A stretch of DNA of 41,686 bases from an uncultured Bacteroidales bacterium (GTDB taxonomy: Bacteria > Bacteroidota > Bacteroidia > Bacteroidales > UBA3663). This document shows positions 1 to 8,326 of the stretch, in pieces. The notes under the pieces were generated by a model. That model was not told the origin of the DNA. It searched no databases and was given only the letters and a program-made list of their open reading frames with translations. A program made the position numbers and the translations under genes. The stretch covers positions 1-41,686 of the forward strand of contig CACZAY010000001.1 in the NCBI GenBank assembly GCA_902779265.1. Reading direction: 5' to 3'. Numbering within the stretch: position 1 is the stretch's first letter; every line of letters starts with the position of its first letter.

Positions 1-68
1 ATTCCAAACAGCAACGCCGTTACAAATGCAAATGTCAAAATCCAGTTGAATACGTTTTCATGTTTCAT
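1..68 (-). CDS. N-terminus of a small membrane or secreted protein (partial)
   Basis: Reading leftwards from an ATG at 68, an open frame runs off the window edge and gives 22 complete residues beginning MKHENVFNW, followed by a hydrophobic run (ILTFAFVTALLFG). A purine-rich AGGGAGAG lies about 5 bases upstream, a classical Shine-Dalgarno. This looks like an uncleaved membrane anchor or a signal peptide. It follows the Ig-like gene with a 21-base gap, so the two are probably one operon. Strong Shine-Dalgarno use is more typical of Firmicutes than of the Bacteroidota genes in the rest of the window. No function can be assigned. Confidence 0.45.
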   Translation of the reverse strand, partial: MKHENVFNWILTFAFVTALLFG

Positions 69-89
69 GGTATCTCTCCCTAGATCCTA

Positions 90-374
90 TCAGGCAACTT
101 TTACGGTTATCTTTTTCTTTACGCCGTTGGTTGCGTAGGTGTAAATCTTGCAGGTGCCGGCGGCCTTTGCTGTGATCTTGCCGGCCTTGGATACTGTAGC
201 AACGGTGGTATCGCTCGACAGGTAGCGTGGGTTCTTCGCGAATGCCTTAAGCTTCTTGGACTTGTCGAGCTTGGTCACTGTTGCCTTGATCTTTGCAGTC
301 TTGCCGGCTGCAAGTGTGTACTTGGATTTCTTTACTGTAACTGACTTCGGGTTGGTATATTTCTTGGTGCCATT
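90..374 (-). CDS. C-terminal end of a surface protein with bacterial Ig-like (BIG2) domain, truncated
   Basis: The frame is open from about 377 down to a TGA at 90-92 and encodes about 94 residues with no natural start. The visible part is one Ig-like group 2 domain: KKSKYTLAAGKTAKIKATV, then the hallmark SSDTTVATVSKAGKITAKAAGTCKI, ending in a beta strand KKKITVKVA. Such Lys/Thr-rich BIG2 repeats are common in cell-surface proteins of Clostridia (Lachnospiraceae). The upstream part is missing: a stop codon interrupts the frame at 384-386, just where the plus-strand acyltransferase becomes readable. The gene is therefore cut at about 370-380 by a junction, real or from assembly. An internal ATG-like start is not needed; this is a 3-prime fragment. 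Confidence 0.6.
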   Translation of the reverse strand, partial: NGTKKYTNPKSVTVKKSKYTLAAGKTAKIKATVTKLDKSKKLKAFAKNPRYLSSDTTVATVSKAGKITAKAAGTCKIYTYATNGVKKKITVKVA

Positions 375-863
375 CTTCCTTTACATAGGAACACTATTGC
401 GCCGTTTTAATGTTGTTGATCATCTAAATAAGGCATGGTTTCTTGCGATTTCTGTGCCGATTGGTTTCTTGCGATTTCTGTGCCGATTCTGTGCTTTGCG
501 TGGATGTTTAAGGTCGATTTGGTCGAGATGAGTTTGCCACTCGGTTTTTTGTCGGTCATAACGATGATCTTAATTTCAGTTACTATGCTTGTAGATCTTA
601 AGTGGTTTTCAGAAAGATCGAGTGTTCCACATCGTTTGTTCTTGTATGCAGGTCAGAACAGCTTGATAATCTTGTGTGTGCATAGTCTGATTCACACATG
701 GCAATTGGATGTGCTGTTTTGGCGCTCTTTGCCACCCATCGGAAATGTGCATTTCGTGTTGGGTTGGGGCTTCGTGGCATTGGCCGAGTGTGTCATACTG
801 GTTGTGGCGGTTTACTTCCTGCAAAAGATTCCCGCTGTACATAATATTTTTCATGGCAAGTGA
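375..863 (+). pseudogene. Acyltransferase-3 (OafA-like) membrane protein fragment, 5-prime truncated and frameshifted
   Basis: Two overlapping frames join into one protein end: first PFFLYIGTLLRRF...KAWFLAISVP, then from about 450 ILCFAWMFKV... to NIFHGK at 863. It has about five hydrophobic segments and the family-like motif LFLYAGQNSLIILCVHSLIH, with the Asn-Ser and His typical of the C-terminal region of acyltransferase family 3 (O-acetylation of surface polysaccharides or peptidoglycan). The frame is broken by a perfect 26-base tandem duplication at 436-487; removing one copy restores a single frame. The N-terminal two thirds, including the catalytic His expected near the start of the family, is missing because of the junction at about 375. 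Its stop (861-863) sits just before the next gene's ATG at 866, so it belongs to the polysaccharide operon. Confidence 0.6.
436..487. repeat. 26-base perfect tandem duplication causing a frameshift
   Basis: The unit starting TGGTTTCTTGCGATTTCTGT and ending GCCGAT occurs at 436-461 and again at 462-487 with no mismatch. Twenty-six is not a multiple of three, so the duplication shifts the acyltransferase frame. Because it lies only about 60 bases from the suspected junction, it could be an assembly artefact as well as a true slippage event. Confidence 0.9.
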
Positions 864-865
864 AG

Positions 866-1822
866 ATGAAAACGAAGATTGTATATGTTTTGGTAAGTGA
901 TAGTTCCGATTATTACTACGAGCAGGCATTGATAAGTGTGACATCGGCACGGATGTGGAATTCGGATGCTGAAATTGTTGTAGTGGTAGATGATAGGACT
1001 AACGTGACGTTGACGGATGGACGTGAGGCATTGGGTAATGTCGTCCAACAGAAAATCGTGGTCAATTTACCGCCAGAAATGAATAAGAAGCGTCGCTCCC
1101 GCATCTTGAAGACTTCCCTTCGAGAATTGGTTGTGGGCGATTTCCTGTATATTGATACTGATACAGTGGTTTGTGATTCATTGGCTGAAATCGATAATTT
1201 CTGCTGTGAGATTGGAGCTGTGCTAGATCAACATACTACGTTACAGCGGATGCGTGATTATCAGGTTTTAGAACGTGTGCAACTTTTGGGCGGTACGATT
1301 GAAGATGGTGATACCTACTATAATGGTGGCGTTTTTTACGTGAAAGATACGTCGCGTACTCATATTTTTTTCCGTGATTGGCGCATGTTGTATGAGCAAG
1401 GATTGGACAAGGGAATGGATCGAGATCAACCAGCCTTATTCTTGTGTAATAAAAAGCATCAATTGATAGAGTCTTTGAATGGTGTTTATAATTGTCTGAT
1501 TTTTTCGGGCGGATTGCCATTTTTGGCCGATGCCAAGATACTCCATGCCTTTAATGGTTTTGGATTCAGTGATTTCTTTTTGTTTAATGATGTGTCATAC
1601 TATAAAAAAATTAGGGAGCAAGAGAGCTTGACCGAAGAAGATTTGCAGTTGATAAAATCTTGTAGAAAGCAATTTGTAGGTGAGTATTCTTTGTTGTATG
1701 GTAAGCAGCTGGGATATGCAAAGTCAGTCCTCTTTCATTTGTACAATGAAAATCGTAGCTTTTTCCAATTCGTTGAGAGTATTGGTAAGGTATTGCTGCG
1801 GTTACAGCGCCATTTTAAATAA
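866..1822 (+). CDS. GT8-like glycosyltransferase
   Basis: The protein has 318 residues and a probable GT-A fold. The N-terminal strand KIVYVLVSD and the repeated strand EIVVVVDD fit a nucleotide-sugar binding core. The motif GDFLYIDTDTVVCDSL carries the DxD (Asp-Thr-Asp) that binds the metal and sugar nucleotide, and YYNGGVFYVKD matches the NaGv segment of the GT8/galactosyltransferase group. It likely adds a sugar to a capsule or O-antigen repeat on the cytoplasmic face. The start at ATG 866 is preferred over an in-frame GTG at 860 because GTG overlaps the upstream stop. It follows the acyltransferase remnant by 2 bases. AT-rich relative to the genes after 7.4 kb, with only one GGCCRATG motif. 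Donor and acceptor cannot be read from the sequence. Confidence 0.75.
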   Translation: MKTKIVYVLVSDSSDYYYEQALISVTSARMWNSDAEIVVVVDDRTNVTLTDGREALGNVVQQKIVVNLPPEMNKKRRSRILKTSLRELVVGDFLYIDTDTVVCDSLAEIDNFCCEIGAVLDQHTTLQRMRDYQVLERVQLLGGTIEDGDTYYNGGVFYVKDTSRTHIFFRDWRMLYEQGLDKGMDRDQPALFLCNKKHQLIESLNGVYNCLIFSGGLPFLADAKILHAFNGFGFSDFFLFNDVSYYKKIREQESLTEEDLQLIKSCRKQFVGEYSLLYGKQLGYAKSVLFHLYNENRSFFQFVESIGKVLLRLQRHFK

Positions 1823-1902
1823 AAATTCCATAGATTGATGTTCTTACATCGTTGTGATTCTACCGTTCGCGCGGATGCCAAAATAATTAATTGATTGAAA
1901 AT

Positions 1903-3204
1903 ATGAGTAATACAGCAATATCTTTTGAACACGTGGGTAAGATGTACCAGCTCGGCACGGTCGGCACGGGGACGTTGAGCAACGACATCAAGCGGTGGTG
2001 GTACACATCAGTCCTGAACCGCGAAGACCCGTTCCTGAAAGTCGGCCAGACCAATGACCGCGCCTCGAAGTCAAAAAGCGATTTCGTCTATGCGCTGCGT
2101 GACATCACATTTGATATCGAGCAGGGCGACGTTATTGGAATCATTGGAAAAAATGGAGCTGGAAAATCGACACTGTTGAAGCTGTTGAGCCGCATCACGG
2201 CACCTACGACGGGCATTATCAAGGCCAAGGGGCGCATTGCTTCGCTGTTGGAGGTCGGCACGGGGTTTGTGGCCGATTTGACAGGTCGTGAGAACATCTA
2301 TATGAACGGCTCAATCATGGGAATGACGAAGGATGAAATCGACCGCAAATTGGACGAAATCATCGACTTCTCGGGTTGCGAAATGTATATTGACACGCCG
2401 GTGAAGCGCTATAGCAGCGGTATGCAGGTGCGTCTGGGTTTTGCCGTGGCCGCCTTCCTCGAACCGGAAATCCTGGTGGTCGATGAGGTGTTGGCCGTGG
2501 GCGATGCCGAGTTCCAGAGGAAGGCCATCGGCAAGATGCAGGATGTGGCCAATAACAGCGGACGCACCGTCCTGTTTGTAAGCCATAACATGGAAAGCGT
2601 GCGTCGTCTGTGCAAGCATGGTGTCGTGCTGAAGAATGGTATGGTCGAGAAAATAGGCACGGCCGATGAATGTGTCGATTTCTATATGGACACGAGCATC
2701 GAGAAGTTCGAACGGCATGTGGTTTTGACGGAGAAGCATCGGACGGATGTTCTGATGAAAGAATTGGAAATCGTTGAGGCTACATTGTTGAACGAAGATA
2801 TTGAGAATATGGCGACCGATGAGCCCGTTGAAGTTCAATTAAAAATCAGGATTAACAATTCGAAAGTCAATAAATTCACATTGGGCGCCCATATTCTAAG
2901 CAGTGCGGATGTCGCAGTGGCGACGACGATTTCTCCTGTGTTGGATTGTAGCTCTTGCCATGGGTCGTTTGATATAAAGATGACATTGGCCAATCATAAT
3001 CTCGTAGCTGGCAATTACAAATTGTATTTCAATGTGGGCATCAAGGATGTGACGTTGGGTGTACGTGATTTTGATGTCGTTAAAAATGTGTTGTCATTCC
3101 ATATCAGTTACAAAGATTCAACAACCCGCACTCCATACGTCACGTGGCAGAGGGGCTGGGGCAGTCACTGCGTGGATTCTGTTGATTATCAGGTTTTAAA
3201 TTGA
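1903..3204 (+). CDS. wzt: Polysaccharide ABC exporter ATP-binding subunit with C-terminal sugar-binding domain (Wzt-like)
   Basis: This 433-residue protein is the ATPase half of an ABC exporter that moves undecaprenyl-linked polysaccharide (O-antigen, capsule or teichoic-type) across the inner membrane. Walker A GKNGAGKST is at about residues 82-90, the ABC signature YSSGMQ at 170-175, Walker B ILVVDE at 190-195, and the switch His in VSHNM follows. Residues about 270-433 form an extra beta-rich domain like the Wzt C-terminal carbohydrate-binding module that recognises the chain end before export. The ATG at 1903 is chosen; a TTG 12 bases earlier is the only alternative. The permease partner (Wzm) is not in the window, probably lost to the left of the junction. 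The next gene starts 6 bases after the stop. Confidence 0.88.
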   Translation: MSNTAISFEHVGKMYQLGTVGTGTLSNDIKRWWYTSVLNREDPFLKVGQTNDRASKSKSDFVYALRDITFDIEQGDVIGIIGKNGAGKSTLLKLLSRITAPTTGIIKAKGRIASLLEVGTGFVADLTGRENIYMNGSIMGMTKDEIDRKLDEIIDFSGCEMYIDTPVKRYSSGMQVRLGFAVAAFLEPEILVVDEVLAVGDAEFQRKAIGKMQDVANNSGRTVLFVSHNMESVRRLCKHGVVLKNGMVEKIGTADECVDFYMDTSIEKFERHVVLTEKHRTDVLMKELEIVEATLLNEDIENMATDEPVEVQLKIRINNSKVNKFTLGAHILSSADVAVATTISPVLDCSSCHGSFDIKMTLANHNLVAGNYKLYFNVGIKDVTLGVRDFDVVKNVLSFHISYKDSTTRTPYVTWQRGWGSHCVDSVDYQVLN

Positions 3205-3209
3205 TTATT

Positions 3210-4109
3210 ATGTCTTTTATCAATGCACTGAGGCAATTGAAGCAACGTTGCGTACATCTTATGTATGTGCATTGCCCCAAACTCCTTCCAGACAAGATGT
3301 ATTTGTCTGTGATGTATCTATATACGATGGGGAAGGAAATGCATTGGGATAATCCTCGCACGTTTAATGAAAAGTTGCAATGGCTGAAGGTTTATGACCG
3401 CAAGTCTGTCTATACGATTATGGTCGATAAATATGCGGTGAAGCAATATGTCGCGAATATCATTGGCCAAGAATATATCATCCCGACACTCGGAGTGTGG
3501 AACAAATTTGACGAAATAGATTTTGAAAATTTGCCTAATCAATTTGTCCTAAAGTGTACGCATGATTCTGGCGGTTTGATTGTTTGTAAGGATAAGTCTA
3601 AGTTGGATATTGCAGCGGCGCGCAAAAAGATTGAACGCTGTCTGAATCGCAATTTCTATTATCAAAGCAGGGAATGGCCTTATAAGAATGTGCCTCCTAG
3701 AATTATTGCCGAACAGTATATGGAGGATTCCGGAAGTATTGATCTGAAAGATTATAAGCTGATGTGCTTCCATGGAAAGGTTAAATGCTGTTTTGTCTGT
3801 TCAGAACGTTCGGAGAGACTGAAGGTAACATTCTTTGATAACGTCTGGAAAAAAATGCCATTTGAAAGACATTATCCAGCAAGTGAAACTCTAATAGTTA
3901 AACCACGGAATTATGAAGTAATGATTCGTTTGGCAGAAATTTTATCTGATGGAATTCCATTTGTGCGTGTAGATTTCTATGAAATAAATGGTAAGGTGTA
4001 TTTTGGGGAACTAACTTTTTATCCAGGAGGTGGTTTTGAAGAGTTTAAGCCTGAAGAGTGGGACTATACATTGGGAAGTTGGATTCATTTGCCAAACAAA
4101 CTGAATTGA
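3210..4109 (+). CDS. TupA-like ATP-grasp family protein
   Basis: The protein has 299 residues. The segment NPRTFNEKLQWLKVYDR followed by DKYAVKQYV is the signature of the TupA-like ATP-grasp family, found in capsule, O-antigen and teichuronopeptide clusters. FVLKCTHDSGG and the C-terminal FVRVDFYEINGKVYFGELTF supply the expected ATP-grasp lysine and acidic metal ligands. Family members are thought to ligate an amino acid or similar group to a sugar acid with ATP, although they are often labelled glycosyltransferase. ATG 3210 is taken as start; the upstream TTG overlaps the wzt stop. The stop at 4107-4109 overlaps the next ATG by one base, so the genes are translationally coupled. AT-rich composition. 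Confidence 0.8.
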   Translation: MSFINALRQLKQRCVHLMYVHCPKLLPDKMYLSVMYLYTMGKEMHWDNPRTFNEKLQWLKVYDRKSVYTIMVDKYAVKQYVANIIGQEYIIPTLGVWNKFDEIDFENLPNQFVLKCTHDSGGLIVCKDKSKLDIAAARKKIERCLNRNFYYQSREWPYKNVPPRIIAEQYMEDSGSIDLKDYKLMCFHGKVKCCFVCSERSERLKVTFFDNVWKKMPFERHYPASETLIVKPRNYEVMIRLAEILSDGIPFVRVDFYEINGKVYFGELTFYPGGGFEEFKPEEWDYTLGSWIHLPNKLN

Positions 4110-4867
4110 TGAACACCAAAGTCATCTACACCTGTCTTGTGGGCGGCTACGACGAGTTGCGGCAGCCATTGGCCATCGATGAAAGTTTCGACTATGTCTG
4201 TTTTACGGACCATGTGACAGCTGAACGCATCGGGGTATGGCAGTTGCGGCCGATACCGTTCAAGACGCGTGACAAAGTCCTGCTTTCGCGTTATCCGAAA
4301 ATCCTGCCGCACAAGGTGTTGGCTGACTATGAATATTCGGTCTATATGGATGCGAACGTGCAGATTCTTACGAGGGATTTTTACGATTATGTGAATCGAG
4401 AGATAGAAAGAGGAGAGACGATGGCACAAGTTCCGCATCTTGAACGGAATTGCGTGTATCAAGAGTTGTATGAGTGTTGGCATAAAGGAATGATTTCGCT
4501 TTTGGCCGATGTCTATCTCCGCTACAAGCTGCATCGTATGGGGATGCCCGAGGATTATGGGTTGATGGAGAACAATCTTATTTGTAGAAGACACGGCAAT
4601 CCATTGGTTAAAAAAATCTCTGAAGAGTGGTGGGCTGATTTTCGACGTGGAATCGTTCGGCGGGATCAACTCCTGTTGATGCCTGTTTTATGGAAAAACA
4701 AGTTCAAGCCAGATTTGTTGTTTGGAGAAAATCGTAATGTTAGAAATGTATCCTTCTTGGAGTATTGGATGCATACTGTCAAGCGGAAGCATCCATCAGG
4801 TAAAAGTCGTTTGGAATTGTATCTTATGCAGATTTCTAATGGCGCTGAACGTCGTGGATGGATATAA
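4109..4867 (+). CDS. DUF616 / TOD1-MUCI70-like glycosyltransferase
   Basis: The protein has 252 residues. The N-terminus KVIYTCLVGGYDELRQP, the FDYVCFTD segment and KVLLSRYPKILPH with YSVYMDANVQI are characteristic of the DUF616 (TOD1/MUCI70) domain, whose plant relatives are Golgi glycosyltransferases and whose bacterial members lie in polysaccharide clusters. The YMDAN motif is the likely equivalent of DxD, with Asp contacting the metal or donor. The ATG at 4109 overlaps the previous stop (TGATG), which fixes the start better than the longer in-frame extension to 4058 inside the preceding gene. It is a cytoplasmic enzyme adding a sugar of unknown identity. Confidence 0.72.
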   Translation: MNTKVIYTCLVGGYDELRQPLAIDESFDYVCFTDHVTAERIGVWQLRPIPFKTRDKVLLSRYPKILPHKVLADYEYSVYMDANVQILTRDFYDYVNREIERGETMAQVPHLERNCVYQELYECWHKGMISLLADVYLRYKLHRMGMPEDYGLMENNLICRRHGNPLVKKISEEWWADFRRGIVRRDQLLLMPVLWKNKFKPDLLFGENRNVRNVSFLEYWMHTVKRKHPSGKSRLELYLMQISNGAERRGWI

Positions 4868-4882
4868 TTGGAGTTTTTGTTT

Positions 4883-6046
4883 ATGAATTATAACTTAGAT
4901 TTTGTGCGTCCATCGCAGCGGGATTTGTTGAAGAAAGAGTTCGAAAGAGACTGTTTTTCAGATCAACTTTTGGCATGTCGGTGTTATGAAAATGCCTACA
5001 TCGTTTTTGATCCGTTGTATTATAAGTACGCAATCTTCACAGAAGAGGGGAAAAAAATAGAAGGCAATGATGCGGAATTGGACAAAAGCAATGTAGTGAA
5101 TTGCGAAGAAACCGCAATTTGTATGGGTTTTTTCCATTCTGTTTGGGGACACAATTTTACCGACAATATCAAACGTTTTTGGTTTCTATATACAGACGAA
5201 GGGAAACAACTTGTTGCCGATGGCGCGCGCATCGTCTATGTCTGTGAAGCAAATCGCAGTATATCGGACAACGGGAAACGATTGTTTGCGATGGCCGATG
5301 TGGATTTCTCGATGTTTGAAATGGTAAAACAATCGACTCGGTTTAAGAAACTTTATGTACCTGACCCCTCTTTAATACATGCTACAATCACTCATGAACC
5401 GATAGGCGAGAGGTCGTACACAAAAGAGTTTCTGCAAACAATTCAAAGAATTAAAGATAAAATAGAACCACTACGTCTAGGTTTAGAAAAAGTTTATTTT
5501 TCAAGGGTAGGTCTTCCAAGTACATTTTACCGTGAGGTGGGTGAATGGGAGATTGAGAGCGTTTTCCGCCAAAAGGGATACAAAATAGTGCATCCAGAAA
5601 AACTATCATTGGATGAACAGCTATCCATATTGGCTTCATGCAAGGAATTTGCATCCACAGAGGGTTCAATCGCCCATAATGTTATTTTTTGTCAACCGGG
5701 CACGCAAGTGGTCATTGTGCGGAAGGCGGATTATATCAATACATATCAAATGGTAATCAATGCTATAGCCAATCTGAATGTCACGTTTGTTGATGCGCAT
5801 CGGACAAAACCGCCCTATTTTATTGACAATAAGATTTGGTCAGGGCCATTTTACATGTACCAAAGCAAATATTTATACCAGTGGGCGCAATTACACCGAT
5901 TTGCTAGACCATATTGGTTAAGGTTTTCTTACTGGTGGTATATTTTACGAAGGATTCGCGTAGTATTACGCATTGTGGCCAATAGAAAGTCCGTTCATAG
6001 ATTTGAAGTGAACTATTGGACAAAGAAAATAAACGAGTGCAAATAA
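4883..6046 (+). CDS. GT61-family (DUF563) glycosyltransferase
   Basis: The protein has 387 residues. It carries VWGHNFTDNIKRFWFL, VYFSRVGLPST and the GT61 hallmark near the C-terminus, ASTEGSIAHNVIFCQPGTQV, where the Glu-Gly-Ser-x-x-His-Asn stretch is expected to hold the nucleotide-sugar. The C-terminus is aromatic and basic (PYWLRFSYWWYILRRIR), possibly a membrane-interface helix. The start at ATG 4883 follows a GGAG eight bases upstream. The next gene begins 9 bases after the stop and its first half is a clear paralogue with the same motifs, so a tandem duplication is likely. Strongly AT-rich, with a single GGCCRATG motif, unlike the genes after 7.5 kb, which suggests cassette exchange. 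Confidence 0.78.
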   Translation: MNYNLDFVRPSQRDLLKKEFERDCFSDQLLACRCYENAYIVFDPLYYKYAIFTEEGKKIEGNDAELDKSNVVNCEETAICMGFFHSVWGHNFTDNIKRFWFLYTDEGKQLVADGARIVYVCEANRSISDNGKRLFAMADVDFSMFEMVKQSTRFKKLYVPDPSLIHATITHEPIGERSYTKEFLQTIQRIKDKIEPLRLGLEKVYFSRVGLPSTFYREVGEWEIESVFRQKGYKIVHPEKLSLDEQLSILASCKEFASTEGSIAHNVIFCQPGTQVVIVRKADYINTYQMVINAIANLNVTFVDAHRTKPPYFIDNKIWSGPFYMYQSKYLYQWAQLHRFARPYWLRFSYWWYILRRIRVVLRIVANRKSVHRFEVNYWTKKINECK

Positions 6047-6055
6047 AAGATCTTG

Positions 6056-8323
6056 ATGTATAGCGAAAGTTTTGCTTTTACGAAAGCGCGTGTTCAAGAC
6101 GAGTTTTCTAAAATACGCAACCTTTCTCGCGTAAAGAAAACTCGTTTGTCCTTTCACGTTTTTGAGAATGGAATCGTTCTTCCAGAGTGTGCAGAAGGAC
6201 AAGCTGGTGGTGTCGCTACGCAGACGGGAGTTTTTATTCCTGCATCCTCCTTTTCGACTCAGAGTGAAATGCCGCAATCGAAAGTAAATGCACTAAACGT
6301 CAAATATTGTTCAGGTATTGCTATTTTCATAGGTTGCATTTATTCCGTTTGGGGACATAATTTTATCGAAAATATCAGCAGGTTATGGTTCTTGAATACT
6401 GAGGATGGGAAGCGGCTTGTCCAAGAGGGAGCCAAAATTGTATATATAAATCATCTGAATGCTTCGATGTCTGATTCATTTAGGCATATACTGCAAATGT
6501 TGGACATCAGCGCAGATGTTTGGAGTGAAGTAAAGGAGGCAACTCGTTACAGAAAGGTAATTCTGCCGGATCCGACATTCGACCGCACGCTCTTTTCTGT
6601 ATTCAATAACCGGCATTTGGATTTGATTGATAGAATTAAGGCTCATGCCAATGAAGGTGTAAAAGTTGAAAAGCTGTATTTTACAAGGACATCCATTGCA
6701 ACGAATTATTTAAGAGAGTTCGGTGAGTATCTGTTAGAAGATATTTTCCGACGTATGGGGTATTTGATTGTTTCTCCAGAGCATCTGCCATTTGAAGAAC
6801 AGCTTGCTTTGTTGCAAAGTTGCAAATATTTTGCTGCGACTGAAGGTTCAATTGCACACAATGCCGTATTTTGCAAGCCGGGTACTCATGTGACAGTTTT
6901 GCGTAAGGCAGATTACTTTAATACTTACCAATTGGCTCTCAATCAGCTGCGTGGCTTGGATGTCACCAATGTAGATGCACATCACAGCGTTCCACCTTAT
7001 AGTGGAGCGATATGGACAGGCCCATTTTATATGTGCGTTACGCGTGAATTGCTGCAATATGTCGGTTTTAATCAGTTATATCTTCCGTATTGGTTAAGGC
7101 TCAGTTATTGGTGGTATGTAACGCGTCGTAAGCTTTTTGTCAAAAAAAATCTCGCAAGCCGAAGATTTGTACATATCATTGAACAGTCTTTGTATGTGCG
7201 AAGGTTTGGATATGTGCCGGATAGAATTTTTCGACATCTTTCTCAAAGGTTGCGTATTGCTCTCATTGAACGAGGCCGTTATCTCATAAGTTTTCAAAAC
7301 AAACGGTATTCTGCAGATGTCCTTTCGTTACACTCTGATTTCCCAATCTTAGATTGCAGGGCTTGGAGCGAAAGACTTTCTAGGTTAATTGTTTTTGAAC
7401 CGAAGTTGGAAACTATGGCATTGGCGTTCTGTACGCATAAAATCGAGGTAATCAAGCCGGTCAGTTTTGTGGACGATGCCCCGATTCTCATCTGCTTGCA
7501 GAAGAACGACCTGGTGCGTATCAAGGCTTTTGTCGAGCACCATCGCAGCATCGGTATCGGCCAATTCGTTATCATTGACAACGGTTCGACAGATGGTAGC
7601 CTTGAGTGGCTTATCGGACAACAGGATGTGTTTGTGTTGCAAGTGATGCATCCCTATTCTTCGGCCAACCGCGACGCGTGGATCAACCGCGTGATGGCCT
7701 ATTTCGGCGACAATCGGTGGTATCTCGTGCTCGACTCGGACGAGTTGCTGGCCTACGATGACATGGAGCACCATGACATCGGCCAATTGATTGCCCGTAT
7801 GGAGCGCAAAGGCATCACGCGCTGCCGTGCCATGATGCTCGACATGTATGCGGCCGATGGCTATTTCGAGACGGGCGATAAGTCTGAATTTTTGCAGCAA
7901 TGCGTTTATTTTGATACGGATACGTACACCACTGGTGCGTGGGACTATCATGTGGCTCTGAGCGGTGGCCCGCGACGGCGTCTGTTCGGCACCGAGGCTA
8001 CGCTCACGAAATATCCACTTTTCCGTCTGTCCGACGGCGAACTTCTTTACCAGGCGCACGCGATGTTCCCATTGGCCAAAAACCTGAACACGCCCTGTCA
8101 TCTTGTCATCCGGCACTATAAGTTCCTGCCCGGCGACCGCGTGAAGTTCGAAAGGATTGCGCGTGAGGGCCGATACTACGGCGGCAGCGTCGAATACAAG
8201 AACTATGTCAAGGCAATGGCCGATGGTGATGTCCTGCACTTTGTCGATGCGGCCTCGGCCAAGTACGAGAACTCGACTTCGCTGCGTTGCATATCGTGCT
8301 ATCAGCCAATTGATTGGAAATAA
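6056..8323 (+). CDS. Bifunctional glycosyltransferase: GT61 domain fused to a GT2-like domain
   Basis: The protein has 755 residues and two parts. Residues about 1-375 repeat the preceding GT61 enzyme (VWGHNFIENISRLWFLNT, ATEGSIAHNAVFCKPGTHV, LPYWLRLSYWWYVTRR). After a basic linker, residues about 475-755 form a GT2-type domain: ICLQKNDLVRIKAFVEHH, FVIIDNGSTDGSLEW and WYLVLDSDELL, where Asp-Ser-Asp is the metal-binding DxD. It probably adds two successive sugars. Base composition changes inside the gene: AT-rich with no GGCCRATG motif up to about 7.4 kb, then GC-rich and full of the motif. This suggests the exchanged cassette recombined with resident DNA within this frame. ATG 6056 is used; TTG 6053 is the alternative. 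Confidence 0.78.
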   Translation: MYSESFAFTKARVQDEFSKIRNLSRVKKTRLSFHVFENGIVLPECAEGQAGGVATQTGVFIPASSFSTQSEMPQSKVNALNVKYCSGIAIFIGCIYSVWGHNFIENISRLWFLNTEDGKRLVQEGAKIVYINHLNASMSDSFRHILQMLDISADVWSEVKEATRYRKVILPDPTFDRTLFSVFNNRHLDLIDRIKAHANEGVKVEKLYFTRTSIATNYLREFGEYLLEDIFRRMGYLIVSPEHLPFEEQLALLQSCKYFAATEGSIAHNAVFCKPGTHVTVLRKADYFNTYQLALNQLRGLDVTNVDAHHSVPPYSGAIWTGPFYMCVTRELLQYVGFNQLYLPYWLRLSYWWYVTRRKLFVKKNLASRRFVHIIEQSLYVRRFGYVPDRIFRHLSQRLRIALIERGRYLISFQNKRYSADVLSLHSDFPILDCRAWSERLSRLIVFEPKLETMALAFCTHKIEVIKPVSFVDDAPILICLQKNDLVRIKAFVEHHRSIGIGQFVIIDNGSTDGSLEWLIGQQDVFVLQVMHPYSSANRDAWINRVMAYFGDNRWYLVLDSDELLAYDDMEHHDIGQLIARMERKGITRCRAMMLDMYAADGYFETGDKSEFLQQCVYFDTDTYTTGAWDYHVALSGGPRRRLFGTEATLTKYPLFRLSDGELLYQAHAMFPLAKNLNTPCHLVIRHYKFLPGDRVKFERIAREGRYYGGSVEYKNYVKAMADGDVLHFVDAASAKYENSTSLRCISCYQPIDWK

Positions 8324-8326
8324 ATT

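Noticed and set aside
435-863. Separate 142-residue gene starting at 435
   Set aside because: The start lies inside the 26-base duplication and the product continues the acyltransferase of the other frame, so it is the frameshifted end of that gene.
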